From NCBI GenBank assembly GCA_947488155.1, contig CANKYK010000002.1:936001-1000000 (forward strand): 64,000 nt of DNA, read 5' to 3'. The translations under genes and the position numbers were made by a program. Source of the DNA: an uncultured Erythrobacter sp. (GTDB lineage: Bacteria; Pseudomonadota; Alphaproteobacteria; Sphingomonadales; Sphingomonadaceae). This document shows positions 42,932 to 51,349 of the stretch, one piece after another. How positions within the stretch are numbered: the stretch's first letter is position 1; every line of letters starts with the position of its first letter. Under the pieces are notes generated by a model that was given only the letters and a program-made list of their open reading frames with translations, did not search any database and was not told the origin of the DNA.

Positions 42932-43449
42932 CGGTCTCAAAGCGGACCGCATTGCTTTGGTGGGTCGGTGGCCTGATTGCCTTCGCAATCACATTGACGC
43001 TTCATGCGCCCTTGGTCATCGACGGCGTGCCGGGCGGCATTCTAGATCATCAACGTGCGCCAGATGCGGCGACGGTGGACGCTATTCAGCGCGCCTGGAG
43101 CAATGATGGATTGCTCAGTTCGGCTGCGACCGCGATGATATCGGATCTGATATTCATTGGCATTTATGGGATCGGCTGCGTCCTCGCAGGTCTATATTAC
43201 CGAAGCCGCCGATCGCGGGTTTTGTCGGGCCTTGGCTGGGTGGCACTTGCATCGGGACTTGTATTTTTGGTGACTGATTACGGTGAGACCATTTCGCAAT
43301 TTATCCAGTTGCGGAATTTTGCAGGCGACGATCAGCTTGCCTCATTCGCATCGACATTGAGGCCGATAAAGATGGCGGCGTGGATTGGCGGTTTTCTGGC
43401 GGTCTTGGCTGCTTTAGCGGTCGAACGTTTTTCGATGATTGACACTTGA
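42928..43449 (+). CDS. Hypothetical four-helix membrane protein
   Basis: The 173-residue protein has about four hydrophobic spans (about 9-28, 68-86, 98-113 and 147-164). Between the first two lies a hydrophilic loop (GGILDHQRAPDAATVDAIQ). No family is recognised. It overlaps the hydrolase gene by four bases in an ATGA junction. It is the last gene of the coupled run before a non-coding stretch holding a likely pseudogene. Confidence 0.65.
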   Translation: MTVSKRTALLWWVGGLIAFAITLTLHAPLVIDGVPGGILDHQRAPDAATVDAIQRAWSNDGLLSSAATAMISDLIFIGIYGIGCVLAGLYYRSRRSRVLSGLGWVALASGLVFLVTDYGETISQFIQLRNFAGDDQLASFASTLRPIKMAAWIGGFLAVLAALAVERFSMIDT

Positions 43450-43480
43450 ACCCAAGTGGCTAGCCATTCAAACTAATTTC

Positions 43481-43729
43481 ATGATGGGATCGTCGCCGGC
43501 GCTGGCCGAGAGCTGCTCGACTGATGAGGCCGCGTTAGCTGTGGGGTGTTAGTTTCCTGAAACGCTATCAGACCCAGATGCATGGATTGCCGGTGTTGAG
43601 GCGAAATTTGCACAGGTCGAGGGCTCTAATCCGGACACTGCGCGTAAGCTTTAGATCCTGAGCAATGCCAACGAGGTTGGCGAAACTTCGATGCAATGTT
43701 TGAAAATGAGCGCCAAGACCATGGCCTGA
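43481..43729 (+). pseudogene. Degraded gene with two in-frame TAG codons
   Basis: From ATG at 43481 one frame reads like protein for 82 codons, with a normal residue mix and no low complexity: MMGSSPALAESCSTDEAA opens it and ANEVGETSMQCLKMSA ends it. Two TAG codons break it (codon 24 at 43550 and codon 58 at 43652), both one base from CAG or GAG. A TGA follows at 43727. No family is recognised. It may be a recently inactivated secreted protein. The rest of the gap (43450-43480 and 43730-43819) holds nothing else visible. Confidence 0.5.
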
Positions 43730-43819
43730 TACGCTCGAGGCCTTTAATGATGGTTCCTAAATGAGCGGTATGGGAATGGTGGAATGGCTGAGCGAATAGA
43801 ACGAAGGGCAGCAGGCGGG

Positions 43820-44893
43820 ATGGTGATTGGCAAACGAGCTGGACTGATTGGCGCGGTTGCATTGGCAATATCCGCCTGCGCGCCTGTGGGAAGCGACAAT
43901 AAACAATCCGAATGGACCGTTTACGAACCGCTTGGCGAGGCAAAGTCTAGTACGGCCGGTGAATTGTTGTTTGTGGCCAATAAGCGGGGCAATACGCTGT
44001 CGAAGATTGACCTGACGACCGGGGAAGAGGTGCTGCGCAAAGACAGCTGCACCAATCCTCACGAATTAGCGATGTCGCCAAACGGCAATCTGGTCGCGCT
44101 CGCTTGCTATGGCGGCACCACAATCGATGTCTTTGATGTCGAGGATTTAAGCCGGGTCACAAGCGTGGAGCTGGGCGAAAATGCCCGTCCGCATGGTATC
44201 ATGTGGATGGATAGCGGTGTGATCTATGCAACTGCAGAAGGGCGCCAATCGATCTTCCGGATTACCGATAACGGCGTGGGTAGTCCTGCGCTTACGGAGT
44301 ATCCCACTGGCAAGCAGGGCAGCCACATGCTCGTCGTCGCGCCTGATGAAAGCGCGGCTTGGACGACGGATCTTGGTTCAAAGACAGTCACTCGCATCGA
44401 CTTGGTTGGCGAAGCCCCGCCTTTGTCAGTCACAGTGGGCGAGGAACCGGAGGGCATTTCACTCGCTCCTGACGGCAAATCTTTGTGGGTCTCGGCACGC
44501 GGCTCCAATCAGGCGTTTGAACTCGATCCAGTCACGATGGAAGTGCGCAGCACGGTTGATACAGGAGCCTTTCCCTTGCGCCTGTCAATCCGTCCGCAGG
44601 GCGATGTCGCGGTCACATCTGATCTGATGGATGGCGGGCTTACGGTCATCGACCTGAAAACTGCCAAGGTAATTCGTAGCATTGCGGTTTCAGGTCCTCA
44701 GGAAGCACAGCAACGTTTCCAGGTCACGATCCTGTGGTCCGATGATGGCCAGCGGGTCTATGTTGCTGAAACGGCTAGCGACACTGTCGCAGAAGTTGAC
44801 TATGAAAGCGGTAAGGTACTGCGCCGTTTGCCCACCGGTGACGGCGGGGATGGAATGGCCATTCTTGGGATGACGGAGTTTTTCTCGCCGTGA
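43820..44893 (+). CDS. YncE-like beta-propeller lipoprotein
   Basis: The start at 43820 gives 357 residues with a short basic n-region (MVIGKR) and a lipobox (ISAC). An ATG 12 codons upstream is possible. The mature part is a repeated-strand propeller with the YncE/YVTN pattern: LLFVANKRGNTLSKIDLTTG, LAMSPNGNLVALACYGG, LAPDGKSLWVSARGSNQAF and WSDDGQRVYVAETASD. Such proteins are usually periplasmic or surface ligand binders; no enzymatic residues are visible. Two YbjN-type genes follow on the same strand. Confidence 0.8.
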   Translation: MVIGKRAGLIGAVALAISACAPVGSDNKQSEWTVYEPLGEAKSSTAGELLFVANKRGNTLSKIDLTTGEEVLRKDSCTNPHELAMSPNGNLVALACYGGTTIDVFDVEDLSRVTSVELGENARPHGIMWMDSGVIYATAEGRQSIFRITDNGVGSPALTEYPTGKQGSHMLVVAPDESAAWTTDLGSKTVTRIDLVGEAPPLSVTVGEEPEGISLAPDGKSLWVSARGSNQAFELDPVTMEVRSTVDTGAFPLRLSIRPQGDVAVTSDLMDGGLTVIDLKTAKVIRSIAVSGPQEAQQRFQVTILWSDDGQRVYVAETASDTVAEVDYESGKVLRRLPTGDGGDGMAILGMTEFFSP

Positions 44894-44913
44894 TCGGCTG
44901 AGATTTGGGGGTA

Positions 44914-45462
44914 ATGATTGTGCGTTTTTTATCGGTTATCGGGGCCGTTGGTGCAGTGTTGGCGATCCAACCTAGTGCCGGACAGGCTCAGGGGCAACCG
45001 CAAACGCAGGTGGCCCCGCAAAACCCGCAGGTGGTGACTCAGTTTGACGCGGCCACAATCTCGCGTTTGCTGCTCGATGTGCAAACAACTTGGCAGGTCG
45101 AAACTGATGCGAATGGCGGAACGGTTTACCGCGCGCAGTCGGGAACCGGGATCAGCTTTGCTCTGACCCCTCGGGCATGTACGCCGCAGCAGGGGTGTGT
45201 TGGCCTGCTGATGGTGGCTACATTCGTGCGTGAAGACACTCGCCCACGTGCGGAAATCAATGAATTCATCAATCAATACAACGATCTCAATGCGAGCAGC
45301 AAAGCCGTGCGTGCAGGCGATCAGGCGATCGTCCTGCAGGGCTATGTCAATTCTGCCTATGGCATCAGCTATGCCAATGCACAGGCGCAATTGCTGGTCT
45401 TTGGTCAGGAAATCCAGAAGATGCGGGCGAGCTTAACTGAGTTTGCTGCGCAGTCGCGGTGA
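44914..45462 (+). CDS. YbjN-domain secreted protein
   Basis: The 182-residue product, starting at 44914, has a signal peptide cleaved after GQA or nearby. A Gln/Pro-rich linker (residues about 28-45) precedes a YbjN-like domain with DAATISRLLLDVQTTWQVE and a cysteine pair (RACTPQQGC). YbjN proteins are type III secretion chaperone-like folds that affect stress and motility in E. coli; this one appears to be exported. A GTG at 44920 is an alternative start. The next gene is a divergent relative. Confidence 0.75.
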   Translation: MIVRFLSVIGAVGAVLAIQPSAGQAQGQPQTQVAPQNPQVVTQFDAATISRLLLDVQTTWQVETDANGGTVYRAQSGTGISFALTPRACTPQQGCVGLLMVATFVREDTRPRAEINEFINQYNDLNASSKAVRAGDQAIVLQGYVNSAYGISYANAQAQLLVFGQEIQKMRASLTEFAAQSR

Positions 45463-45492
45463 TTTTTAGTGATGAGATGGGGGGATATAAAT

Positions 45493-45975
45493 ATGACGAA
45501 ATGTCTTTTGGGCGCAATAATGCTAATGGCGACGACTTCTTTGAGCGCTCAAACTGCCGAGCCAATGGTGAGTGCGCAAGACCCTGAGGGTTTAGCGAAA
45601 GTATTGATGGATGCGGGTTATGAAGCCGAGCTGACGACCGATAGGCAAGGTGACCCGATGATTAGAACCGAACTGGCAAACATGACAACACGTTTGGTCT
45701 TCTATGGCTGTGACGAACAAACTAATTCGGATTGTGACTCGGTGCAATTTACCACTGGTTTTGACAGGAAAGAGCCTTGGACTAAGGGCGAAGCCATCCA
45801 GATCAGCGAGAAATTACGCTTTGCCGCTGTATCGTTGGATGACGAGGGCGATCCTTATATTTCATGGGATGTCTTTACAGGTGACGGTATACCATCGCGC
45901 GTCTTCTTGCAGTCGGTTCTAAAGTACAGCAGTACCGTCGAATCCACGGCCGACATCGTCTTTGCCGACGAGTAG
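45493..45975 (+). CDS. Second YbjN-like secreted protein
   Basis: The 160-residue product, started at 45493 because of a GGGGGG-containing site and a better signal peptide (cleavage after LSA), carries a YbjN-like domain: DPEGLAKVLMDAGYEAEL, then a cysteine pair (YGCDEQTNSDC) and VFLQSVLKYSS. It is a distant tandem paralogue of the gene just upstream. It ends 18 bases from the convergent amn gene. Confidence 0.7.
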   Translation: MTKCLLGAIMLMATTSLSAQTAEPMVSAQDPEGLAKVLMDAGYEAELTTDRQGDPMIRTELANMTTRLVFYGCDEQTNSDCDSVQFTTGFDRKEPWTKGEAIQISEKLRFAAVSLDDEGDPYISWDVFTGDGIPSRVFLQSVLKYSSTVESTADIVFADE

Positions 45976-45993
45976 GAATCTAGAGGATACGGC

Positions 45994-47430
45994 TCACCTA
46001 AACGGCGGCTCGTTAAAGGCGCGCAGCTTGCGGCTGTGAAGGCGGTCGCCTTCATCGCGCAGGCGCTTGCACGCCTCTAGGCCGATTTGCAGGTGAGCGG
46101 CGATTGCTTCTTCGTAAAACTGGTTCGCCTGGCCGGGCAGCTTGATCTCACCGTGCAGCGGCTTGTCTGACACACACAGCAAGGTGCCATAGGGCACGCG
46201 GAAGCGATAACCCTGCGCGGCGATCGTCGCGCTTTCCATTTCGACCGCAATGGCGCGACTTTGGGAGAAGCGTTTGGCTGAGGTCGAGTAGAGCAGTTCC
46301 CAATTGCGGTCATCCGTGGTGACGACCGTGCCCGTGCGCATGCGCTGTTTAAGGTTCGCGCCCTGGGTGCCGGCCACTTCTTCGGTTGCGCCTGCAAGAG
46401 CCTGCTGCACCTCAGCAATCGGAGGAATTGGAATTTCTGGCGGAAGCACGCCGTCGAGCACATGATCATCGCGTAAGTATGCGTGAGCGAGTACGAAATC
46501 CCCGATCTTCTGGCTCGAACGTACACCGCCGCAGTGTCCGATCATCATCCAGGCATGCGGGCGCAGCACGGCGAGGTGATCGCAGATTGTTTTTGCATTG
46601 GATGGGCCGACGCCGATGTTGACCAACGTGATGCCGCGTCCATCTTCACGCATAAGGTGATAGGCTGGCATTTGGTGCCGCCGCCAGGCGGTATCATTGA
46701 GCTGTTCCTGCGCGTTGTCGGTGCATTCGTGAATGTTCAGACCGCCAGCGCCAGTTAGGCCGGTATAGCCGCCTTCGCAGATTTGCTGCGCGCCCCAATT
46801 CACAAACTCATCGACATAGCGGTGGTAATTGGTGAATAGGATAAAATCCTGAAAATCCTCCACCTTTGTGCCGGTATAGTGTGCGAGGCGAGCAAGCGAA
46901 TAATCCGTGCGCAGCCCATCAAACAGCGATAGCGGCATGGTTTCCGCTTCATCAAACTCAATCCCATCGGCGAGTTCGTCACCGATCAGAGCAAGGTCGG
47001 TGGATGGGAAATGCTTGGCGATATCCTGAGGTGCGATGCCAACCATCGCTGCACCTGCGTCACCATCCAGAACATAGGGGAAGGGGATTTCCTGACGAGA
47101 GCGGCTGACCTCAACCTCGATCTCATATTCGCCAGCGATGAGGCTCAGTTGTTCCGCCAGATAGCCTGCGAACAGGTCAGGCCGGGTGATGGTCGTCTGA
47201 TAGGTGCCGGATTGCTCCAACCGGCCAAAGGCTCGGCTGCGGTCGAGTGGTTCGCCAATACCGGAGTAATGCACGGTCAACTCTGGATAGGCATAGCTCC
47301 CATCTTCGCGGCGGCTCGCAGGCGGGATGGTGCCCTTCGTTCCGTAAGCCATGACATCCTCACGAAGGGTCGAGACCGCTTCGTCATAAATGCTTTGCAG
47401 CTGCGCGATGGTGTTTTCGATTGATTTCAT
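45994..47430 (-). CDS. amn: AMP nucleosidase
   Basis: This 478-residue enzyme cleaves AMP to adenine and ribose 5-phosphate. The C-terminal nucleoside phosphorylase fold has NIGVGPSNAKTICDHLAVLRPHAWMMIGHCGG and the ribose-binding VEMESATIAAQGYRFRVPYGTLLCVSD. The N-terminal 200 residues form the regulatory part found only in AMP nucleosidases. It helps maintain the adenylate pool. It converges on the YbjN-like gene and lies downstream of the rplI terminator. Confidence 0.95.
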   Translation of the reverse strand: MKSIENTIAQLQSIYDEAVSTLREDVMAYGTKGTIPPASRREDGSYAYPELTVHYSGIGEPLDRSRAFGRLEQSGTYQTTITRPDLFAGYLAEQLSLIAGEYEIEVEVSRSRQEIPFPYVLDGDAGAAMVGIAPQDIAKHFPSTDLALIGDELADGIEFDEAETMPLSLFDGLRTDYSLARLAHYTGTKVEDFQDFILFTNYHRYVDEFVNWGAQQICEGGYTGLTGAGGLNIHECTDNAQEQLNDTAWRRHQMPAYHLMREDGRGITLVNIGVGPSNAKTICDHLAVLRPHAWMMIGHCGGVRSSQKIGDFVLAHAYLRDDHVLDGVLPPEIPIPPIAEVQQALAGATEEVAGTQGANLKQRMRTGTVVTTDDRNWELLYSTSAKRFSQSRAIAVEMESATIAAQGYRFRVPYGTLLCVSDKPLHGEIKLPGQANQFYEEAIAAHLQIGLEACKRLRDEGDRLHSRKLRAFNEPPFR

Positions 47431-47512
47431 GTGCTGGTATTAGTGTCCAAAATAGGAAAATTCAAAGACAGCTCAGATTTAAGGAGCATTTCTCTCAAAA
47501 CTCCGGCTTTTA

Positions 47513-47548
47513 CAAAAAGGGCGCGAAGCCTGTTTGACCTCGCGCCCT
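47513..47548 (-). terminator. Rho-independent terminator after rplI
   Basis: Read leftward, a nine-pair stem (AGGGCGCGA with TCGCGCCCT) and 13-base loop are followed by TTTTTG. It lies 30 bases after the rplI stop and closes the rpsF-rpsR-rplI operon. Confidence 0.9.
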
Positions 47549-47578
47549 TCATTGATTGGCGTAAAAGACGTGCCAAGC

Positions 47579-48235
47579 TTACTCGCTTGCAGCTTCCTCT
47601 TCAGCAGCGTCTTCTTCTGCCGCTTCCTCTGCAGGAGCAGCACCGTCTTCGAGCAGTTCGGCAGGAATTTCGCCTGGCTCAAGGGTGGGGTCGATGCGAT
47701 TGGCGTCGGCCGCTTCCTCGATTTCCTTCTGCTCGTCTTCAAACAGCTGAGCCAGAACGTCGACGCCTTGGCTTTGCAGCTCGGCTTCGTCGTCACTACG
47801 CGCAACGTTTGCTTTAACGATGACGTGCACTTCTGGGTGCAAAGCAACAGTCACATCGTGCATGCCGATCGTTTTGATCGGGCTGCCCATAATGACCTGC
47901 TTCTTGTTCACATCGTGGCCTTGTTCAGTCAGGCCAGCGATCATGTCGCGGACGTTGACAGAACCATAGAGCTGGCCGGTGTTGGAGGCTGCGCGGATAA
48001 GCACAACTTCTGCACCGTCGACTTTGCTGCCGACCTTCTCAGCTTCACCGCGACGTTCTGCGTTCTCTTTTTCGAGACGCTCACGGTTGGCTTCAAACAC
48101 CTTCTTGTTGGCGTCGTTAGCGCGCAGGGCCTTCTTCTGCGGGAGCAGGAAGTTGCGGGCATAGCCGTCTTTGACAGTGACGACGTCACCAATGGTGCCG
48201 AGTTTCTCGATCCGTTCGAGGAGAATGATATCCAT
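47579..48235 (-). CDS. rplI: 50S ribosomal protein L9 with acidic tail
   Basis: Residues 1-147 are a normal L9: N-domain [19 protein letters not shown] with [15 protein letters not shown], a connecting helix, and the C-domain with [17 protein letters not shown]. About 70 extra residues follow, ending in a run rich in Ala and Glu ([18 protein letters not shown]), so the total is 218 against about 149 in E. coli. L9 stabilises the ribosome near the L1 stalk and limits frameshifting. The acidic tail parallels that of S16 in this window. Confidence 0.95.
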   Translation of the reverse strand: MDIILLERIEKLGTIGDVVTVKDGYARNFLLPQKKALRANDANKKVFEANRERLEKENAERRGEAEKVGSKVDGAEVVLIRAASNTGQLYGSVNVRDMIAGLTEQGHDVNKKQVIMGSPIKTIGMHDVTVALHPEVHVIVKANVARSDDEAELQSQGVDVLAQLFEDEQKEIEEAADANRIDPTLEPGEIPAELLEDGAAPAEEAAEEDAAEEEAASE

Positions 48236-48248
48236 GTCGTCTCTCCTC

Positions 48249-48473
48249 TTACTTTACGATGTAAGGCAGCAGGCCGATGTGGCGTGCACGCTTAATAGCT
48301 TTGGCGAGTTCACGCTGCTTCTTAGCAGAAACGGCGGTAATGCGCGATGGAACGATCTTGCCACGCTCAGACATGAAGCCTTGCAGCAGGCGCACGTCTT
48401 TGTAGTCGATCTTGGGCGCTTCGTTACCCGAAAACGGGCAAGATTTGCGGCGGCGGAAAAAAGGACGTGCCAT
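48249..48473 (-). CDS. rpsR: 30S ribosomal protein S18
   Basis: S18 is 74 residues long. It has [41 protein letters not shown] and the family end [18 protein letters not shown] single Cys in the zinc-ribbon region suggests the C-minus type. It pairs with S6 on the platform of the 30S subunit. It overlaps the rpsF stop by one base and is followed by rplI after 13 bases. Confidence 0.97.
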   Translation of the reverse strand: MARPFFRRRKSCPFSGNEAPKIDYKDVRLLQGFMSERGKIVPSRITAVSAKKQRELAKAIKRARHIGLLPYIVK

Positions 48474-48853
48474 TAGTCGCGCTCCTCTCTGTCAGAGCGG
48501 CGCTTACGGTCGCGCTCGTTCTTACGCATCATTACACTTGGACCTTCTTCGTGCTCTTCGACACGGATAGTCATGTAGCGAATGACGTCTTCGTTGATAC
48601 GGGTCTGACGCTCCAGCTCTTCAACCACGGTGCCCGGGGCATCAATGTTGAGCAGCACAAAGTGTGCCTTGCGGTTGCGGTCAATTTTATAGGCGAGCGA
48701 TTTGAGGCCCCAAGTTTCAGTCTTGGTAACCTTGCCGTTGTTCGCTTCTACGATTTCTGTGGCGGTCGCCGCCAGCGTGTCTACCTGAGCTTGGCTCAGG
48801 TCCTGACGCGCGAGAAAGATATGCTCGTAATGAGCCATCTCGCATCCTTTCAT
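48473..48853 (-). CDS. rpsF: 30S ribosomal protein S6
   Basis: S6 is 126 residues long with [28 protein letters not shown] and [31 protein letters not shown] as family motifs. The last 25 residues are basic and arginine-rich. It opens the rpsF-rpsR-rplI operon. In several bacteria the S6-S18 complex represses its own mRNA through a leader hairpin. A 200-base leader region lies upstream, but I could not draw the known motif in it with confidence. Confidence 0.97.
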   Translation of the reverse strand: MKGCEMAHYEHIFLARQDLSQAQVDTLAATATEIVEANNGKVTKTETWGLKSLAYKIDRNRKAHFVLLNIDAPGTVVEELERQTRINEDVIRYMTIRVEEHEEGPSVMMRKNERDRKRRSDREERD

Positions 48854-48939
48854 ATTGCTACCGATCGTTGGCCATTTCGCAGCGGATCCGCGAGTGCCCC
48901 TCCGGCTTTCTTCATACGCCCTAATTCAGGCGATGGGCG

Positions 48940-48967
48940 CACATACCGCCTTTGCCGCCAAAAGCAA
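48940..48967 (-). promoter_or_regulatory. Possible promoter for rpsF operon
   Basis: Read leftward, TTGCTT (48967-48962) and TATGTG (48945-48940) are separated by 16 bases, a rough match to a housekeeping -35/-10 pair. Transcription from here would give a leader of about 80 bases before rpsF. The boxes are weak and could be chance. Confidence 0.3.
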
Positions 48968-49071
48968 GCGCGAATGCGACTGTTTGCAGAGCGTGGCGGC
49001 GCGGTTGACCTGATGCGTGGGGGCTATAATTGATGGGTGGTACATGATTTTCGTCATGGGAGGGTCGATCA

Positions 49072-49425
49072 ATGAAGAAGTTCACTGCGCTTACCGCATT
49101 GCTAATGCTCAGCGCCTGCGGGGCCTTGGCCACCACCGAAAGCTCCTATTACATCGCTGCTGATGCGCCGAGCGAGCGCGCCTGCGATGGTCCGCCAAGC
49201 CGGGCGGCTCTTGATGGAGGGCCCGGAGCCGATGGCAGGTTCGCCTCGACGATCAATATCCGCATTTTCGACGATATCGGCCTGCTGTGTGAATACGGCC
49301 CAGACAACAAATTGGTCGCTACATATGCGGAGGTGGACGAGGGCGGCGCAACGCATGTCTACACGGTGGTTGATGACCCGATGGAGGCCAACCCGGTGAA
49401 GACCTTTGGCCCGATCAGCGAATAG
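49072..49425 (+). CDS. Small putative lipoprotein
   Basis: This 117-residue protein has a lipobox (LSAC, Cys near residue 16) after a basic start (MKKFTALT). The mature part contains two cysteines (RACDGP and LLCEYG) and small strands ending in YTVVDDP. No family is recognised. It is divergent from rpsF and is followed 38 bases later by the DUF808 gene. Confidence 0.65.
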   Translation: MKKFTALTALLMLSACGALATTESSYYIAADAPSERACDGPPSRAALDGGPGADGRFASTINIRIFDDIGLLCEYGPDNKLVATYAEVDEGGATHVYTVVDDPMEANPVKTFGPISE

Positions 49426-49463
49426 TTGAAACGAATAGTAATAGAACAGGGTAGGACAACGAC

Positions 49464-50405
49464 ATGCCATCAGGACTGGTTGCACTTTTGGATGACGTGT
49501 CGATCATCGCGCGCACTGCGGCGGCTTCGATTGACGATATTGCGGCGGCGGCCGGGCGTGCGGGGACAAAGACCGCTGGTGTTGTGATTGACGATGCTGC
49601 GGTTACGCCCAGCTACGTCACCGGGCTTTCGCCGGCGCGCGAGCTGCCGATTATCTGGAAAATCACCAAGGGCAGCCTGTTCAACAAGCTGATCATATTG
49701 CTGCCCGGGGCGATATTGCTGTCGGAATTCCTGCCCTCGCTGATCATCTGGATATTGATGCTTGGCGGCGCGTTCCTTTGCTACGAAGGCGCTGAGAAGG
49801 TTATGGAAAAGCTCGGCGGGGCAAAACACGGCAAAACCGTGGATGATGAGATCACGGATCCCGAGGCCTTCGAAAATCAACGGGTCGCTGGCGCTATTCG
49901 AACCGACCTGATCCTGTCAGCGGAGATCATGGCGATCACGCTCAACGAGCTTGATCTTGATGTGTGGTGGGAGCGGGCAATTGCGCTCGGCATCGTTGCA
50001 ATCGCCGTTACCGTTGCGGTTTATGGTGCTGTCGCGCTGATTGTGAAGATGGATGATGTTGGGCTGCACCTAACGAAGAAAGACAGCACTGCTGCGCAGA
50101 AATTCGGCCACTTGCTGGTCAATTTGGTCCCCAAACTGCTGATCGCACTGTCCTTTATCGGTACGATTGCGATGTTGTGGGTCGGTGGCGGAATTATCAT
50201 TCACGGCACGCATGAGGTCGGCTTCCACCTGTTCTATGACATCGCGCATGGCGCAGAGGCAGCAGTTGGCGGCGGCACGGGCGCGATGGGCGGTATCCTG
50301 GGATGGTTTACCTATGCGGGCATCTCTGCGGTACTTGGCCTCGCGCTGGGTGCGGTCATCGCCTTCGTACTGCACAAAGTGATCGGTTATGAAGGTGCGC
50401 ATTGA
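49464..50405 (+). CDS. DUF808 membrane protein (YedI-like)
   Basis: This 313-residue protein begins MPSGLVALLDDVSIIAR, the typical DUF808 start. DDIAAAAGRAGTKTAGVVIDDAAVTP follows, then about five hydrophobic segments. DUF808 (E. coli YedI) has no established function; the name-giving region lies in the N-terminal half. It overlaps the glutathione transferase gene by four bases and is probably translated with it. Confidence 0.88.
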   Translation: MPSGLVALLDDVSIIARTAAASIDDIAAAAGRAGTKTAGVVIDDAAVTPSYVTGLSPARELPIIWKITKGSLFNKLIILLPGAILLSEFLPSLIIWILMLGGAFLCYEGAEKVMEKLGGAKHGKTVDDEITDPEAFENQRVAGAIRTDLILSAEIMAITLNELDLDVWWERAIALGIVAIAVTVAVYGAVALIVKMDDVGLHLTKKDSTAAQKFGHLLVNLVPKLLIALSFIGTIAMLWVGGGIIIHGTHEVGFHLFYDIAHGAEAAVGGGTGAMGGILGWFTYAGISAVLGLALGAVIAFVLHKVIGYEGAH

Positions 50406-51058
50406 ACCAATGTAACGTTCCTCCGCTCCTCTACACTTGCGCTGGCTCGCGCGGTTTGCGCGCGACTTGGGCGGCAGAGGAGGCAGGCGCTGACATTGAC
50501 TTGCGGATACTGCCGTTCCCTCCGCGCTATCTTGCGCCCGAATATATGGAGATCAATCCGCTAGGCACAGTTCCTGTGCTGGTGGATGGCGGCGTGCGGA
50601 TGACGGAAAGCTGCGCGATTGCGCATTATCTTGCGACCCGCAACGGCATGACAGATCTGGCGATCGCCCCAGGTCAGACGGACTATGCAGAATATTGCGA
50701 TTTCACCTATCACGCCGATGCGACGATCACCTTTCCCCAAACCGTTTACATGCGATTTGCCATTTTCGAAAAGGAGAAGGGCCTGGCCGAGGCGGGTGAG
50801 GCCTATGCCAAGTGGTTTCACAAGCGGTTGGTTAAGGTCGAGCAGCGTCTTGAAGGACGTGAATATCTATGTGCAGATCGTTTTACGGTCGCAGATATAT
50901 GCGTTGGATATGCGCTGATTTTGGCCAAGAATGTGGGGCTCGATGATGGCATTCCTGATAGCTTGAAGACCTACCGCGAGAGCTTAGTCGCTCGTCCTGC
51001 TTACAAGCGTGCAGTTGAGCGAGAGGAAGAGGGGCGAAAAGCTCTAAAAAGCACCTAA
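50402..51058 (+). CDS. Glutathione S-transferase family protein
   Basis: This 218-residue protein has a thioredoxin-like N-terminal domain (residues 1-80) ending in MEINPLGTVPVLVDGG and SCAIAHYLATR, the glutathione-binding strand and loop. An all-helical C-terminal domain follows. The class cannot be set by eye. The start is TTG within the stop of the DUF808 gene, a coupled TTGA junction. Substrate and role are unknown. Confidence 0.85.
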   Translation: MNQCNVPPLLYTCAGSRGLRATWAAEEAGADIDLRILPFPPRYLAPEYMEINPLGTVPVLVDGGVRMTESCAIAHYLATRNGMTDLAIAPGQTDYAEYCDFTYHADATITFPQTVYMRFAIFEKEKGLAEAGEAYAKWFHKRLVKVEQRLEGREYLCADRFTVADICVGYALILAKNVGLDDGIPDSLKTYRESLVARPAYKRAVEREEEGRKALKST

Positions 51059-51067
51059 GTAAGCGAC

Positions 51068-51349
51068 TTACCCAGCATCCTTTTTATCCAGTTCCATCCC
51101 GCACTTGGTGCATGTGCGATTGGGCCAGGGGACCGCGAATATCCCGCGAAAGAACAGGTTCTTTCCGCAATTGGGGCAATTGAACAGGCGCATGCGCGCA
51201 TTGACCAGCACCAGCATGATGATCGCCCCGGCAAACGCCCAGCTCGTATGGCCAAACATCCGATCAATCGTGATCACGAACAGGAAAGCGGCCAGCATGG
51301 CGGCGCCCATCAATCGGGCGTGCCGCACAGCGAGCGAATAAACGGTCAT
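51068..51349 (-). CDS. Small membrane protein with zinc ribbon
   Basis: The 93-residue protein has two membrane helices (about 13-29 and 38-52), followed by a C-terminal four-cysteine zinc ribbon (C58, C61, C80, C83; NCPNCGKN and CTKCGM). No known family is recognised. It overlaps the start side of the Mur ligase end by four bases, so it is translated after that ligase. It may serve as a small membrane-bound zinc protein; the connection to murein recycling is only by gene order. Confidence 0.65.
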   Translation of the reverse strand: MTVYSLAVRHARLMGAAMLAAFLFVITIDRMFGHTSWAFAGAIIMLVLVNARMRLFNCPNCGKNLFFRGIFAVPWPNRTCTKCGMELDKKDAG

